Source: Actinomycetota bacterium (lineage in GTDB: Bacteria; Armatimonadota; SYMT01). From it: a stretch of DNA of 33,316 nucleotides. Position 1 is the stretch's first letter, and each line of letters opens with the position of its first letter. Below, in pieces: positions 23,792 to 31,362 of this stretch. A program made the translations under genes and the position numbers. Under the pieces are notes generated by a model. The model saw only the letters and a program-made list of their open reading frames with translations, made no database searches and was not told the DNA's origin. Where the stretch lies: NCBI GenBank assembly GCA_005798285.1, contig SYKE01000112.1, forward strand, positions 1 to 33,316, written 5' to 3'.

Positions 23792-25436
23792 AGGCGGGTG
23801 GGCGGCCGCCCTCGCGGCCGTTGCTGCCGCGGCCCTGCTCGGCTGCGCGTCTCCTCCGTCGTCTCCCGGCGCCCTCTCACCCCCAAGCGAGGTCCACGCT
23901 GATCTGCCATTTGAGGAGGTGGCCGAGAGCGCGGGGCTGGGAGGTTTCCGGGTGATCGGCGCCCGGGGCGACGCCACCACCATCCGTGACACCATCGGTC
24001 ACGGGGCGGGCACGCTCGACTTCGACAGCGATGGTCGACTTGATCTCGTGCTCACGGCGCCGGACCGAGTGCAGCTCTTTCGCAATCTTGGAAACTGGAC
24101 GTTTGCACCCGTCGATGCCGGCTTCAGGCAAGCCGGATGGTGGGGCGGCATCGCCGTCGCCGATGTCGATGGCAACGGCGACCCGGATCTGTTTCTGACT
24201 GGATACGGCTGTCAGGCGCTCTACCTGAATGAGGCCGGACGCTTTCGGGAGGTGACCGATCCGTGGGGACTGCAGCCGCCCCCGGGAGCGCATCCCTCGT
24301 GGGGGAGCAGCGCCGGTTTTCAGGATCTCGACGGTGACGGCTGGGTGGATCTCGTCATTTGCCGCTACATCGACTTTGGGGCAGGTACGCCCCAGCGCTG
24401 CGCCACGATCCGTGAGGGAGTCACCTCGGTTTGCGCTCCGAAGGTCTACGAGCCGCAGCGGCCGCGGGTGATGAGGAATGTCGGCGGGAAGCGCTTTGGG
24501 GACGTTACGGATCGTTGGGGGATTCGCGGTCACGGCGCCGCCCTGGGGGTGGCGTTTCAGGACGCCGATAACGATGGGCGCCCCGAAGTCGTGATCGCCA
24601 ACGATGAGCGCCCGGGCGACTACTTTGTGAAGCGCGGATCTCGCTGGGTCGAGCGAGGCGCCGACTCCGGTCTGGCGTACGACCGCGAAGGTCGCGTGCA
24701 CGGGGGCATGGGCGTCGATTGGGGCGACGCGGATGGAGATGGTCTGCCGGATCTCAGCGTGATGACCTTTACCGGTGAGGACAAGAGCCTCTATCGAAAC
24801 CTCGGCGGCGGACTGTTCGAGGATCAGGCCTGGCGATGGGGCCTCACACGCCCCACACGGATGGATATTGCCTTCGGAGTCCGGTTTCTCGACTTCGATC
24901 GGGATGGTCGGCTCGACCTCGCCATTGCAAACGGGCACATACAGGAGAATGCGACTGCGATTCGCGAGGAGGCCGGTTACGAGCAGCCCTTCCGGCTCTT
25001 TCGGGGTGTGGCGTGTGGGTTCGAAGAGGTTGCCCCGGGTGGCTGGCCCCAGTTGGTGGGGCGTGCGCTCGTGATGGGGGACTGGGACAATGACGGGGCC
25101 CAGGATCTGTTGGTGGGGAACGTGAGCGGTCCGCCACTTCTCTACCGTAATCGGGCGAAAGGCGGGCACTGGGTCGGAGTGTCGCTTCGGGGTCGAGCGC
25201 CAAACACCATGGCGCTCGGCGCGAGGGTCACGCTCTTGGGAGCCTCGGGCCGGCAGGTAAGGGAGGTTCAGACGGCCGGCTCTTACCTGTCATCCGGAGA
25301 CCCCCGTCTGGTATTCGGATTGGGAGCGTCGACTGCGGAACCTCGCATCGAAGTTCGCTGGCCCGGTGGCCGTGTGACTCGGCACGATTCTCTGAAGCTC
25401 GACGCGTGGCGGACGCTGCATGAACCCCCGAACTGA
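23721..25436 (+). CDS. CRTAC1-like VCBS/FG-GAP repeat lipoprotein with ASPIC/UnbV domain
   Basis: A 571-residue exported protein. A hydrophobic helix ends in the lipobox LLGC (C42), so it is probably a lipoprotein. Seven calcium-binding-like FG-GAP/VCBS motifs are readable, including DFDSDGRLD, DVDGNGDPD, DLDGDGWVD, DADGDGLPD, DFDRDGRLD and DWDNDGAQD. The C-terminal 80 residues (GHWVGVSLRGRAPNTMALGARVTL, SGDPRLVFGLG, RWPGGRVTRHDSL) are the ASPIC/UnbV domain. The ATG at 23721 overlaps the glycosyltransferase gene by 71 bp; a TTG at 23748 is an alternative. The family is thought to mediate binding or adhesion at the cell surface; no enzyme activity is evident. The following TPR gene overlaps it. 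Confidence 0.88.
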   Translation: MPKWRAFPDLCCGSSAGSESPAPRGGWAAALAAVAAAALLGCASPPSSPGALSPPSEVHADLPFEEVAESAGLGGFRVIGARGDATTIRDTIGHGAGTLDFDSDGRLDLVLTAPDRVQLFRNLGNWTFAPVDAGFRQAGWWGGIAVADVDGNGDPDLFLTGYGCQALYLNEAGRFREVTDPWGLQPPPGAHPSWGSSAGFQDLDGDGWVDLVICRYIDFGAGTPQRCATIREGVTSVCAPKVYEPQRPRVMRNVGGKRFGDVTDRWGIRGHGAALGVAFQDADNDGRPEVVIANDERPGDYFVKRGSRWVERGADSGLAYDREGRVHGGMGVDWGDADGDGLPDLSVMTFTGEDKSLYRNLGGGLFEDQAWRWGLTRPTRMDIAFGVRFLDFDRDGRLDLAIANGHIQENATAIREEAGYEQPFRLFRGVACGFEEVAPGGWPQLVGRALVMGDWDNDGAQDLLVGNVSGPPLLYRNRAKGGHWVGVSLRGRAPNTMALGARVTLLGASGRQVREVQTAGSYLSSGDPRLVFGLGASTAEPRIEVRWPGGRVTRHDSLKLDAWRTLHEPPN

Positions 25437-26568
25437 CTCTTTGCCGGAGACCCGCCGCCGTCGGCTGTTGGTATCGCTTTCGAGCGTCGCCGTGTTGATC
25501 GTGATCGGAGAGGCGATCTGGTTCAGTGGGCCGGTGCAAGATCGTCAGATCGCGTTGCTCACAGTCGAGGAACTCCGCCGCGTCGCCGCAACCGAACCTG
25601 GAAACACACGGGTTCGCTTCTATCTCTCCGAGAAGCTAAGAGAGTTGGGGCTCCACGAGGAGGCCCGGACTCAGGCGGAAGATGCAATCCGGATGGACTC
25701 CACCGAGCCTCGAACCCATCGGGCCGCCGGCCTCGCGGCGCTGGAGTCGGGCGATCTCGAGTCCGCGGCCCAGCGGCTGGCGCAAGCCCGGAGCCAGGGA
25801 GACCTCTCGGAAGCCAGCGTCGTCGGACTGGCTCGAGTGGAGCTGGCTCAACAGCGAATGGGGGCGGCGCTTCGCACTGCCGAGTCCGGCGTGCGACGGC
25901 ATCCGAAGTCCGCGGAGTTGTGGTTCCTGTTGGGCCGCGCACGGGGAGCCCTGGGAATCCCGAGTGGGTGGCGGGACGCTATGGCGCGGGCTACGGAGCT
26001 CAATCCCCGGGTTGGTCGCTATTGGGTCGGACTCGCGGAAGCACGCCTCTTTCTTGATGATGGCCGGGGCGCCAGTGATGCAGCGCGGATCGCCATAGCC
26101 CTGAATACGGCAGACTGGCGCGCCTGGTTGGCGGAAGCTCGGGCTCAATCGATGGTGGCCCGGACACCCGACGAGATTGAGACGGCCCTGCAGGCGTTCG
26201 GGCGGGCTCATACCGGGGCTGGGCTCGACTCCGTGGAAGGTCTGGCGGAGCACGGCAAATACCTCCTGGTTCTCAATCGTCCCGTGCCGGCTATCCCACT
26301 CCTGGAGCAGGCGCTCGCCCTTGTCCCCGACGACCCGTCCTACGCCTACGCGCTGGCGGGCGCATACCGACGAGCCGGACGCACCGAGCAGGGCCGAAGG
26401 CTCATGGCACGGTTCGAGGCCGCCAGCGGAGTCCGGCGAGAGATTCGCTATCTTCGAGCCCGCCTGACCGCCAATCCGGCGGACTCCACCGCAGCTCGCC
26501 GACTGGAAGCGCTTGTGAAGTCTTCCGAAATGCCGAGTGAGACCCGAGATTCGACAAAAAAAGACTAA
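25420..26568 (+). CDS. Membrane-anchored TPR-repeat protein
   Basis: A 382-residue protein with a basic N-terminus and one transmembrane segment (about 16-35, LLVSLSSVAVLIVIGEAIWF), then a run of tetratricopeptide repeats: examples are RVRFYLSEKLRELGLHEEAR, AAGLAALESGDLESAAQRLA and AYALAGAYRRAGRTEQGRRL. Such repeats mediate protein-protein contacts. The start codon overlaps the CRTAC1-like gene by 17 bp, and ASPIC/UnbV genes are commonly paired with TPR genes in Acidobacteriota and Planctomycetota, so the two probably work together at the envelope. No catalytic motif is seen. Confidence 0.85.
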   Translation: MNPRTDSLPETRRRRLLVSLSSVAVLIVIGEAIWFSGPVQDRQIALLTVEELRRVAATEPGNTRVRFYLSEKLRELGLHEEARTQAEDAIRMDSTEPRTHRAAGLAALESGDLESAAQRLAQARSQGDLSEASVVGLARVELAQQRMGAALRTAESGVRRHPKSAELWFLLGRARGALGIPSGWRDAMARATELNPRVGRYWVGLAEARLFLDDGRGASDAARIAIALNTADWRAWLAEARAQSMVARTPDEIETALQAFGRAHTGAGLDSVEGLAEHGKYLLVLNRPVPAIPLLEQALALVPDDPSYAYALAGAYRRAGRTEQGRRLMARFEAASGVRREIRYLRARLTANPADSTAARRLEALVKSSEMPSETRDSTKKD

Positions 26569-26599
26569 GACTTTTAGACTCTCCCGGTAAAAATCGCAG

Positions 26600-26605
26600 T
26601 ATACT
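26600..26605 (+). promoter_or_regulatory. Possible -10 element of the second prepilin gene
   Basis: TATACT lies 73 nt before the prepilin ATG in the only AT-richer stretch of this intergenic region. No good -35 hexamer is found at 16-18 bp spacing, so this is a weak prediction. Confidence 0.3.
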
Positions 26606-26677
26606 GAGAGCAGTCTAGTGAAAGTGTTGCGAACTTCGTAGCCAAGCGCACACTCCTGGACGCGAAGGGAGCCCAAC

Positions 26678-27388
26678 ATGCCTAAGCTGCGCGCGTTCAC
26701 GCTCATCGAGCTGCTCGTCGTTATCGCGATCATTGCCATTCTTGCGTCCATCCTCTTCCCCGTGTTTGCTCAGGCACGGGAAAAGGCTCGCCAGGCCACC
26801 TGCGTCTCCAACCTGAAGCAGGTTGGTACGGCGGGCCAAATGTACACGCAGGACTACGATGGGATGTACACCCCGCCGTTTGCCTACACGGCGCCCGGCG
26901 GCTGTGCCAATCTGGACTGGTGGGACGACCTACTCCAGCCCTACATGAAGAACCGGGAACTCACACTCTGCAAGTCAAAGTCGTTCACCACCACCTGTGC
27001 CAAGACCGTCAACCGGTGGCGCTCCAATGCCAAGCCGTGGAGCTATGGCATCAACACCATCGAGCAATGGGATGGCAGGCACCCCACCTCTCGGGGCTGG
27101 ACAGCAACCGCTCATCACGGTTTCCGAAATCCAAACCGGGGCGCATCCGGTCAGGTGGGGCTCGGCGTCAGTGAAGCCATGATCGAAGATGCCTCGGGCT
27201 CCATCTGGGTGATGGACTCGGACATCATCGAGATGTGGCGAGAGGACTACTTCGACTACTCCCCCGGACGTGCCGCGAGCTTCTCCCGGCATAACACCGG
27301 CTTCTGCGCCGTGTATGCCGACGGCCATGCCAAATGGCAAAAGGCCGGCTCCACGCTTCCCCGAAACTGGACTATTCAAGCCGACTGA
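26678..27388 (+). CDS. Prepilin-like (DUF1559-type) protein with H-X9-DG C-terminus
   Basis: A 236-residue pseudopilin, second of its kind in the window. The leader is only a few residues ([17 protein letters not shown]), so cleavage would be at A6/F7, an alanine in place of the usual glycine. The helix continues [16 protein letters not shown], followed by a conserved [23 protein letters not shown] block. The C-terminus shows the H-X9-DG motif ([18 protein letters not shown]). AAGGGAG (26665-26671) 6 nt before the ATG is a strong ribosome binding site. It is monocistronic, between an intergenic promoter candidate and a strong hairpin. Its function in secretion or surface assembly is not known. 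Confidence 0.9.
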   Translation: MPKLRAFTLIELLVVIAIIAILASILFPVFAQAREKARQATCVSNLKQVGTAGQMYTQDYDGMYTPPFAYTAPGGCANLDWWDDLLQPYMKNRELTLCKSKSFTTTCAKTVNRWRSNAKPWSYGINTIEQWDGRHPTSRGWTATAHHGFRNPNRGASGQVGLGVSEAMIEDASGSIWVMDSDIIEMWREDYFDYSPGRAASFSRHNTGFCAVYADGHAKWQKAGSTLPRNWTIQAD

Positions 27389-27433
27389 TCCTCTCGATCT
27401 GTCGACGTTGGGGCTTCGCCGGCCTCAACATCC

Positions 27434-27464
27434 GGAAGCCGCCACCCTTTGGGAGGCGGCTTCC
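27434..27464 (+). terminator. Strong hairpin between prepilin and histidine kinase genes
   Basis: Arms GGAAGCCGCC (27434-27443) and GGCGGCTTCC (27455-27464) are perfectly complementary; after an A-A mismatch the inner CCC/GGG also pair around a TTT loop. It lies 45 bp after the prepilin stop and 23 bp beyond the convergent histidine kinase stop, so it may serve both genes. A U-tract is lacking. Confidence 0.65.
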
Positions 27465-27487
27465 AACCCTGGCTGAGGACCTGCAGG

Positions 27488-28990
27488 CTACCGCACCGCT
27501 TCGAGAGGGAGTTCAGTATGAGTGTCGGGCGGGACCAGCCTTGTCGGATCGCCAGGCTTCTCGGGGGGGAGCGGCAGCGACAGGGTGAACACGGCTCCGG
27601 CTCCGGGAGTCGCGGAAGCTGTGAGCGTGCCTCCGTGACTTTCCGCCAGGGCGCGGGAGATGGCCAGACCCAGACCCAATCCGCCCGCGTCTCGAGCTCG
27701 CGCTGCATCCACCCGGTAAAAGCGGTCGAATACCCGACCCAGATGTTCCGGGGAAAGACCGGGTCCCTGGTCTGCAACAGTCACTTCGGCATGATCGCCT
27801 GTGTCCGCTACCATCAAGGTGACCGTGGTGTTGGGAGGCGAGTGTCGGAGCGCGTTGTCCAGCAGGTTGTCCAGCAGCTGTCGGATCCTTGCCGCATCGA
27901 CCTGCACCCATATGGGCTGAGGCGCAACCTGCTCCAGGCGGACTCCGCTTTCAGAGGCGCGGAGAGCGTGAAACCGGCCAGCCTGTTCGGCAATCTCAGC
28001 GAGGTTGCACCACTCCCTTGCGAGCTGCATGGGGCCGGCATCGCTGCGGGAGAGAGTCAGGAGGTCATTCACCAGACGACAGAGGCGCTCGATCTCGGTG
28101 CGGGAGGCCTCCAGGGTTTCCCGGTAGTCCTCAGCGGAACGGGGGCGACGCAAGGCGACTTCGACCGTGCCGCGGAGGTTGGAGAGCGGGGACCTGAGTT
28201 CGTGGGACGCATCCGCGACGAAACGCCGCTGCGACTCAATCAACTGCTCCTGCCGGCGAAAGGCTCCTTCGAGTCGCTCCAGCATGCTGTTCAGGACGTC
28301 CGACACCTCTCGGAATTCCTGATCGGGACTGACCTCTGGAACTCGCTCCGAGAGACGGCCCGCTCCAACCTCACGAGCTGTGGCGGCGATGCGCTCCAGG
28401 GGTCGCGTCAGTCGACGCGCCAACCGTCCGGCCGCCCAGGCCGACATCCCCGCGCCGAAGAAGACTGCGACGGTCAGCACCAGAGTCAGCGAGGCGAGAG
28501 CGCGCTCCAGGGGCGCCGTGGGGACCGCCACCACGGCCATCAGGGGCGCACCGCGTCGATCGTGGAAAGAGTAGCGAATTCCACGGAACCGGGTCGGTCC
28601 GCGATGCAGGTCGACAAACTCTCGCCGGTTTGAGCCGAGTGGCGAAAAGTGGTTCGCCGTGAGCGTTGGGCCGGTATGCATGTTTTCGGTGTGGGCGAGA
28701 ACGGCGCCGCTGAGATCTCGGATCTCGGCAAACTTCTCGTAGCCCGAACCGGGCGCAAGTCCGAGAGCGGCGGGCTGTTCCTCGTGAATGTGGACGCGAC
28801 CGTCGTGTCCGTCGAGAGCCGACGACAGCTCGGCGCGGGCAATGCTGAAGAGAGCGCCGTCCAGATTGCGATGGAGCGCCTCGCGGGCGCCGAGGTAGAT
28901 CGCGCCGCCGGTCGCCGCGAGCATGGTCACCGCGAGCAACGTGGCGGACGAGGCCAGCCGCGAGCGAAACGTCCGCACGCCCACCTTCAT
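27488..28990 (-). CDS. Sensor histidine kinase (CusS/heavy-metal-sensor type)
   Basis: A 500-residue membrane sensor kinase. TM1 is at about 13-34, a periplasmic sensor region at 35-160, TM2 at about 165-187, then HAMP (RLTRPLERIAATAREVGAG). The HisKA box has H263 (RRFVADASHELRSPLSNL), the N box is DNLLDNALRHSP (N379), and the G1 and G2 boxes are DQGPGL and GGLGLGL. It should autophosphorylate in response to an envelope signal and pass phosphate to the regulator encoded just upstream. The ATG at 28990 overlaps the regulator's stop in an ATGA arrangement, so the two are translationally coupled. Position next to an RND efflux locus and the CusS-like domain order suggest metal sensing; the metal is not determinable by eye. 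Confidence 0.92.
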   Translation of the reverse strand: MKVGVRTFRSRLASSATLLAVTMLAATGGAIYLGAREALHRNLDGALFSIARAELSSALDGHDGRVHIHEEQPAALGLAPGSGYEKFAEIRDLSGAVLAHTENMHTGPTLTANHFSPLGSNRREFVDLHRGPTRFRGIRYSFHDRRGAPLMAVVAVPTAPLERALASLTLVLTVAVFFGAGMSAWAAGRLARRLTRPLERIAATAREVGAGRLSERVPEVSPDQEFREVSDVLNSMLERLEGAFRRQEQLIESQRRFVADASHELRSPLSNLRGTVEVALRRPRSAEDYRETLEASRTEIERLCRLVNDLLTLSRSDAGPMQLAREWCNLAEIAEQAGRFHALRASESGVRLEQVAPQPIWVQVDAARIRQLLDNLLDNALRHSPPNTTVTLMVADTGDHAEVTVADQGPGLSPEHLGRVFDRFYRVDAARARDAGGLGLGLAISRALAESHGGTLTASATPGAGAVFTLSLPLPPEKPGDPTRLVPPDTHTELPLEAVR

Positions 28991-29688
28991 GTTCGAGCCT
29001 CCGGGCTTACATCCGTCTGCGGCGTAGGATCCAGCAGGTACCCCGCGCCCCGGACCGTTTGGATGAGTGGATGCGCGCGGCCGAGCTTGTTGCGCAGGTA
29101 GCGAACGTAGACATCCACGACATTGCTGTCGGGAACCGCGTCGCTCTCCCAAACGTGCTCCCACAGGGCTGTTCGGGACACCACCCTTCCGGCGTGGCGG
29201 GCGAGGTACTCCAGGAGTTGAAACTCGCGCTGGCTCAAGACGATCGGTTGACCGGCCAACGCTGCGACCCGACGGTGCAGATCCAGCACCAGGGCTCCCA
29301 CGCGCAGTTCACTTCCGATCGCCACCATCGGGCCGCGGCGCAAGAGGGCTCGCACACGCGCCAGAAGCTCATCGAACGCGAAGGGTTTGACCAGGTAATC
29401 GTCACCGCCGAGGTTGAGCCCCTTCACGCGATCTGAGATCTCGTCTCGCGCGGTCAGAAAGAGGATCGGCGCGGCGAGACCCTGGGTGCGCCAGTTCCGG
29501 CAGAGCTCGAAGCCACTCCCGCCCGGAAGCATCACATCGAGAATCACGGCATCGTACTCCGCGGTGGCCACCGCCGCATCCGCGGCTGAGGCGTCTGCGG
29601 CGACGTCCACTGCGAAGCCCTCTTCCGTCAGCCCCCGGTAGAGAAACGCCGCGGTGGGCCGTTCGTCTTCCACCACCAGCAGTTTCAA
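28987..29688 (-). CDS. OmpR/CusR-family response regulator
   Basis: A 233-residue regulator. The receiver domain has acidic E7-D8, phosphoacceptor D51 (AVILDVMLPGGSG), T79 and K101 (LVKPFAFDE). The C-terminal winged-helix domain has QREFQLLEYLARHAGRVVSRTALWEHVW and VVDVYVRYLRNKLG, the OmpR/PhoB effector pattern. I start at TTG 29688 because AGGAGG lies 5 nt upstream and the protein then opens MKLLVVEDE, as in homologues. It is the first gene of the two-component operon and diverges from the efflux genes at 29993. It probably binds the 11-bp direct repeats at 29795-29932. Confidence 0.92.
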   Translation of the reverse strand: MKLLVVEDERPTAAFLYRGLTEEGFAVDVAADASAADAAVATAEYDAVILDVMLPGGSGFELCRNWRTQGLAAPILFLTARDEISDRVKGLNLGGDDYLVKPFAFDELLARVRALLRRGPMVAIGSELRVGALVLDLHRRVAALAGQPIVLSQREFQLLEYLARHAGRVVSRTALWEHVWESDAVPDSNVVDVYVRYLRNKLGRAHPLIQTVRGAGYLLDPTPQTDVSPEART

Positions 29689-29992
29689 GACAACCTCCTG
29701 ATTGCCGGGAGCAGGTTCGGCTCCCCTCAAAGGCTACCCCAACCGGGGCGCACCGACGAGCATCGCGATCCGATCTCAGGGTAACGCGCGGCAGATGAGA
29801 ATTGGATGAGACGTGGGCGGAGTCAGAACCCAAGCACTCGGCTGCTGGTCTGAATCGAACCACGCCTGCTTCTGCGCCGCTGGAATCCCGACGTGGCGAA
29901 TGGATCGGCCAGGGCTCTCATCGAGTTCTCATTCGCGGTGGGTTACGCTCCATCGTGACCTCAACGACTCTGGTCGTCAGGAGATGCCTGCC
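29689..29992. promoter_or_regulatory. Divergent control region with paired OmpR-type direct repeats
   Basis: The block at 29795-29811 is ATGAGA-N5-ATGAGA (11-bp period). The block at 29916-29932 is the same element in inverted orientation, TCTCAT-N5-TCTCAT. The two 17-bp blocks match at 15 of 17 positions when one is reverse-complemented, and their centres are 121 bp apart. OmpR/PhoB regulators bind direct repeats with 11-bp spacing, so these are good candidates for sites of the CusR-like protein controlling both the two-component operon and the efflux genes. Confidence 0.65.
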
Positions 29993-31354
29993 ATGCCCAT
30001 GCGGTTCATCCGCCTTTCACGAATGGATCGATTGGCCCCCCGTTCTGCTTCACAGACGCTCCGCCTCGTCTGCGGCGTGGTGCTGGGGAGCCTCGCGTTT
30101 GCTTCCGGAGCCCATGCCGAGACGCTTACGGTGGACAGCGCCATCGACCAGGCCCTGCAGCGGAATCGGAGACTTTCGGCGGCGGCTCGGACCATTGCCG
30201 CTGCCCGCGCCGGAGTCAGATCGGCGGGGGCACTCGCGAATCCCGAACTGCTGCTCGTGCCCGGCCTGACCAGCCTGGCGGGCACAGGGGAGGAACTGCT
30301 GCTGGTACAGCCGCTGGAGTTGAACGGAGCGAGATCGGCTCGCGCGGCGATTGCCGGAGGTGAGCTCAAGGGCGCTCAGGCCGCCGCAGTGCACGAGCTT
30401 CGCCAACTGGTATTTGAGACGCGCACCGCCTACCTGGAGCTGGCGCGGGCCCGAGAGTACCGGAGTGTTGCCGCGTCGATCCTGGCCTCAACCGAAGAGA
30501 TGGATCGGATCGCCCGCCGGCAGGTGGAGGTCGGATCGCGGCCCGGGATCGATCGCATCCAGTCCGGGCTGGAGGTGTCACGAGCCCGCCAGCAGCTCGA
30601 GCGGGCGGATGGACGTGTGGCCGCGGCGGCGGCGGCGCTGAATACACTCATCGGTCGCGGTCCGGAGGAAGTCGTGTCCGATCTCTCTCCGCTCGACGCG
30701 CCGGAGACAAAGCTCGACCGGCAGCAGGCTCAGGAGCACGCGGTGCGGGCCAGGGCCGAAGTTCTGGCCGCAGAAGCTCAGAAGGATGTGTTCAAGGGCG
30801 AGGGTCGACTCGCTCGGGCTCAAGGCCGGCCGGATCTCGCGCCCCAGCTTCGATCCGGCAGCCTCTTTCACGGCGTGAGAGAAGCCGGTGTCGGTTTGAG
30901 CATCACTCTTCCACTCTTTGATCATGGCCAGCGACGCTACCGCATTGAGCAGGCAGAGCAATCAATCCGAGCGCAGGACGATCGCATCTCCGCTGCCAGA
31001 AGTCAGGTTCGTCTGGAAGTGGAGCAGGCCATGGCGCGGCTCCGCACGGCGGACGCCGTGGTGCGGCAGTATCGAGAGGGTGTGCTGGACCAGTCCAGGC
31101 GTCTCCTCGACGCAACTCTGAGCGGTTTTCGTTCTGGCTTCTCAACCATCGCGGCTGTTGTGGAAGCGCAGCGGACCTATCGCGGTGTGCAGACGGAGTA
31201 CGCCGATGCGCTGATCGAGCACGCACTCGCTCGGGCTGAGTTCGAGCGTGCAGTGGGCGCCGTCTCTGCTTCGCTCATCCCGGATACAACGCCGCGCAAG
31301 CCCATTCTTTCGGTCTCCCCCGCACCGTCTCCCGGCGCAGATTCAGGCAAGTAG
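29993..31354 (+). CDS. TolC/CzcC-family outer-membrane efflux protein
   Basis: A 453-residue outer-membrane factor. A signal peptide (TLRLVCGVVLGSLAFASGAHA) leads to the mature start ETLTVDSAIDQALQRN, typical of TolC-family repeats. Two halves of long coiled coil are readable, with GARSARAAIAGGELKGA and the second-repeat marker GVGLSITLPLFDHGQRRYRIEQAE, a strong CzcC-type motif. It should form the trimeric exit duct through the outer membrane for the RND pump. ATG 29993 has AGGAG with 9 nt spacing and is preferred over ATG 29984, which abuts that site. It is followed 8 bp later by the adaptor gene. Confidence 0.9.
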   Translation: MPMRFIRLSRMDRLAPRSASQTLRLVCGVVLGSLAFASGAHAETLTVDSAIDQALQRNRRLSAAARTIAAARAGVRSAGALANPELLLVPGLTSLAGTGEELLLVQPLELNGARSARAAIAGGELKGAQAAAVHELRQLVFETRTAYLELARAREYRSVAASILASTEEMDRIARRQVEVGSRPGIDRIQSGLEVSRARQQLERADGRVAAAAAALNTLIGRGPEEVVSDLSPLDAPETKLDRQQAQEHAVRARAEVLAAEAQKDVFKGEGRLARAQGRPDLAPQLRSGSLFHGVREAGVGLSITLPLFDHGQRRYRIEQAEQSIRAQDDRISAARSQVRLEVEQAMARLRTADAVVRQYREGVLDQSRRLLDATLSGFRSGFSTIAAVVEAQRTYRGVQTEYADALIEHALARAEFERAVGAVSASLIPDTTPRKPILSVSPAPSPGADSGK

Positions 31355-31362
31355 GTAGACCC

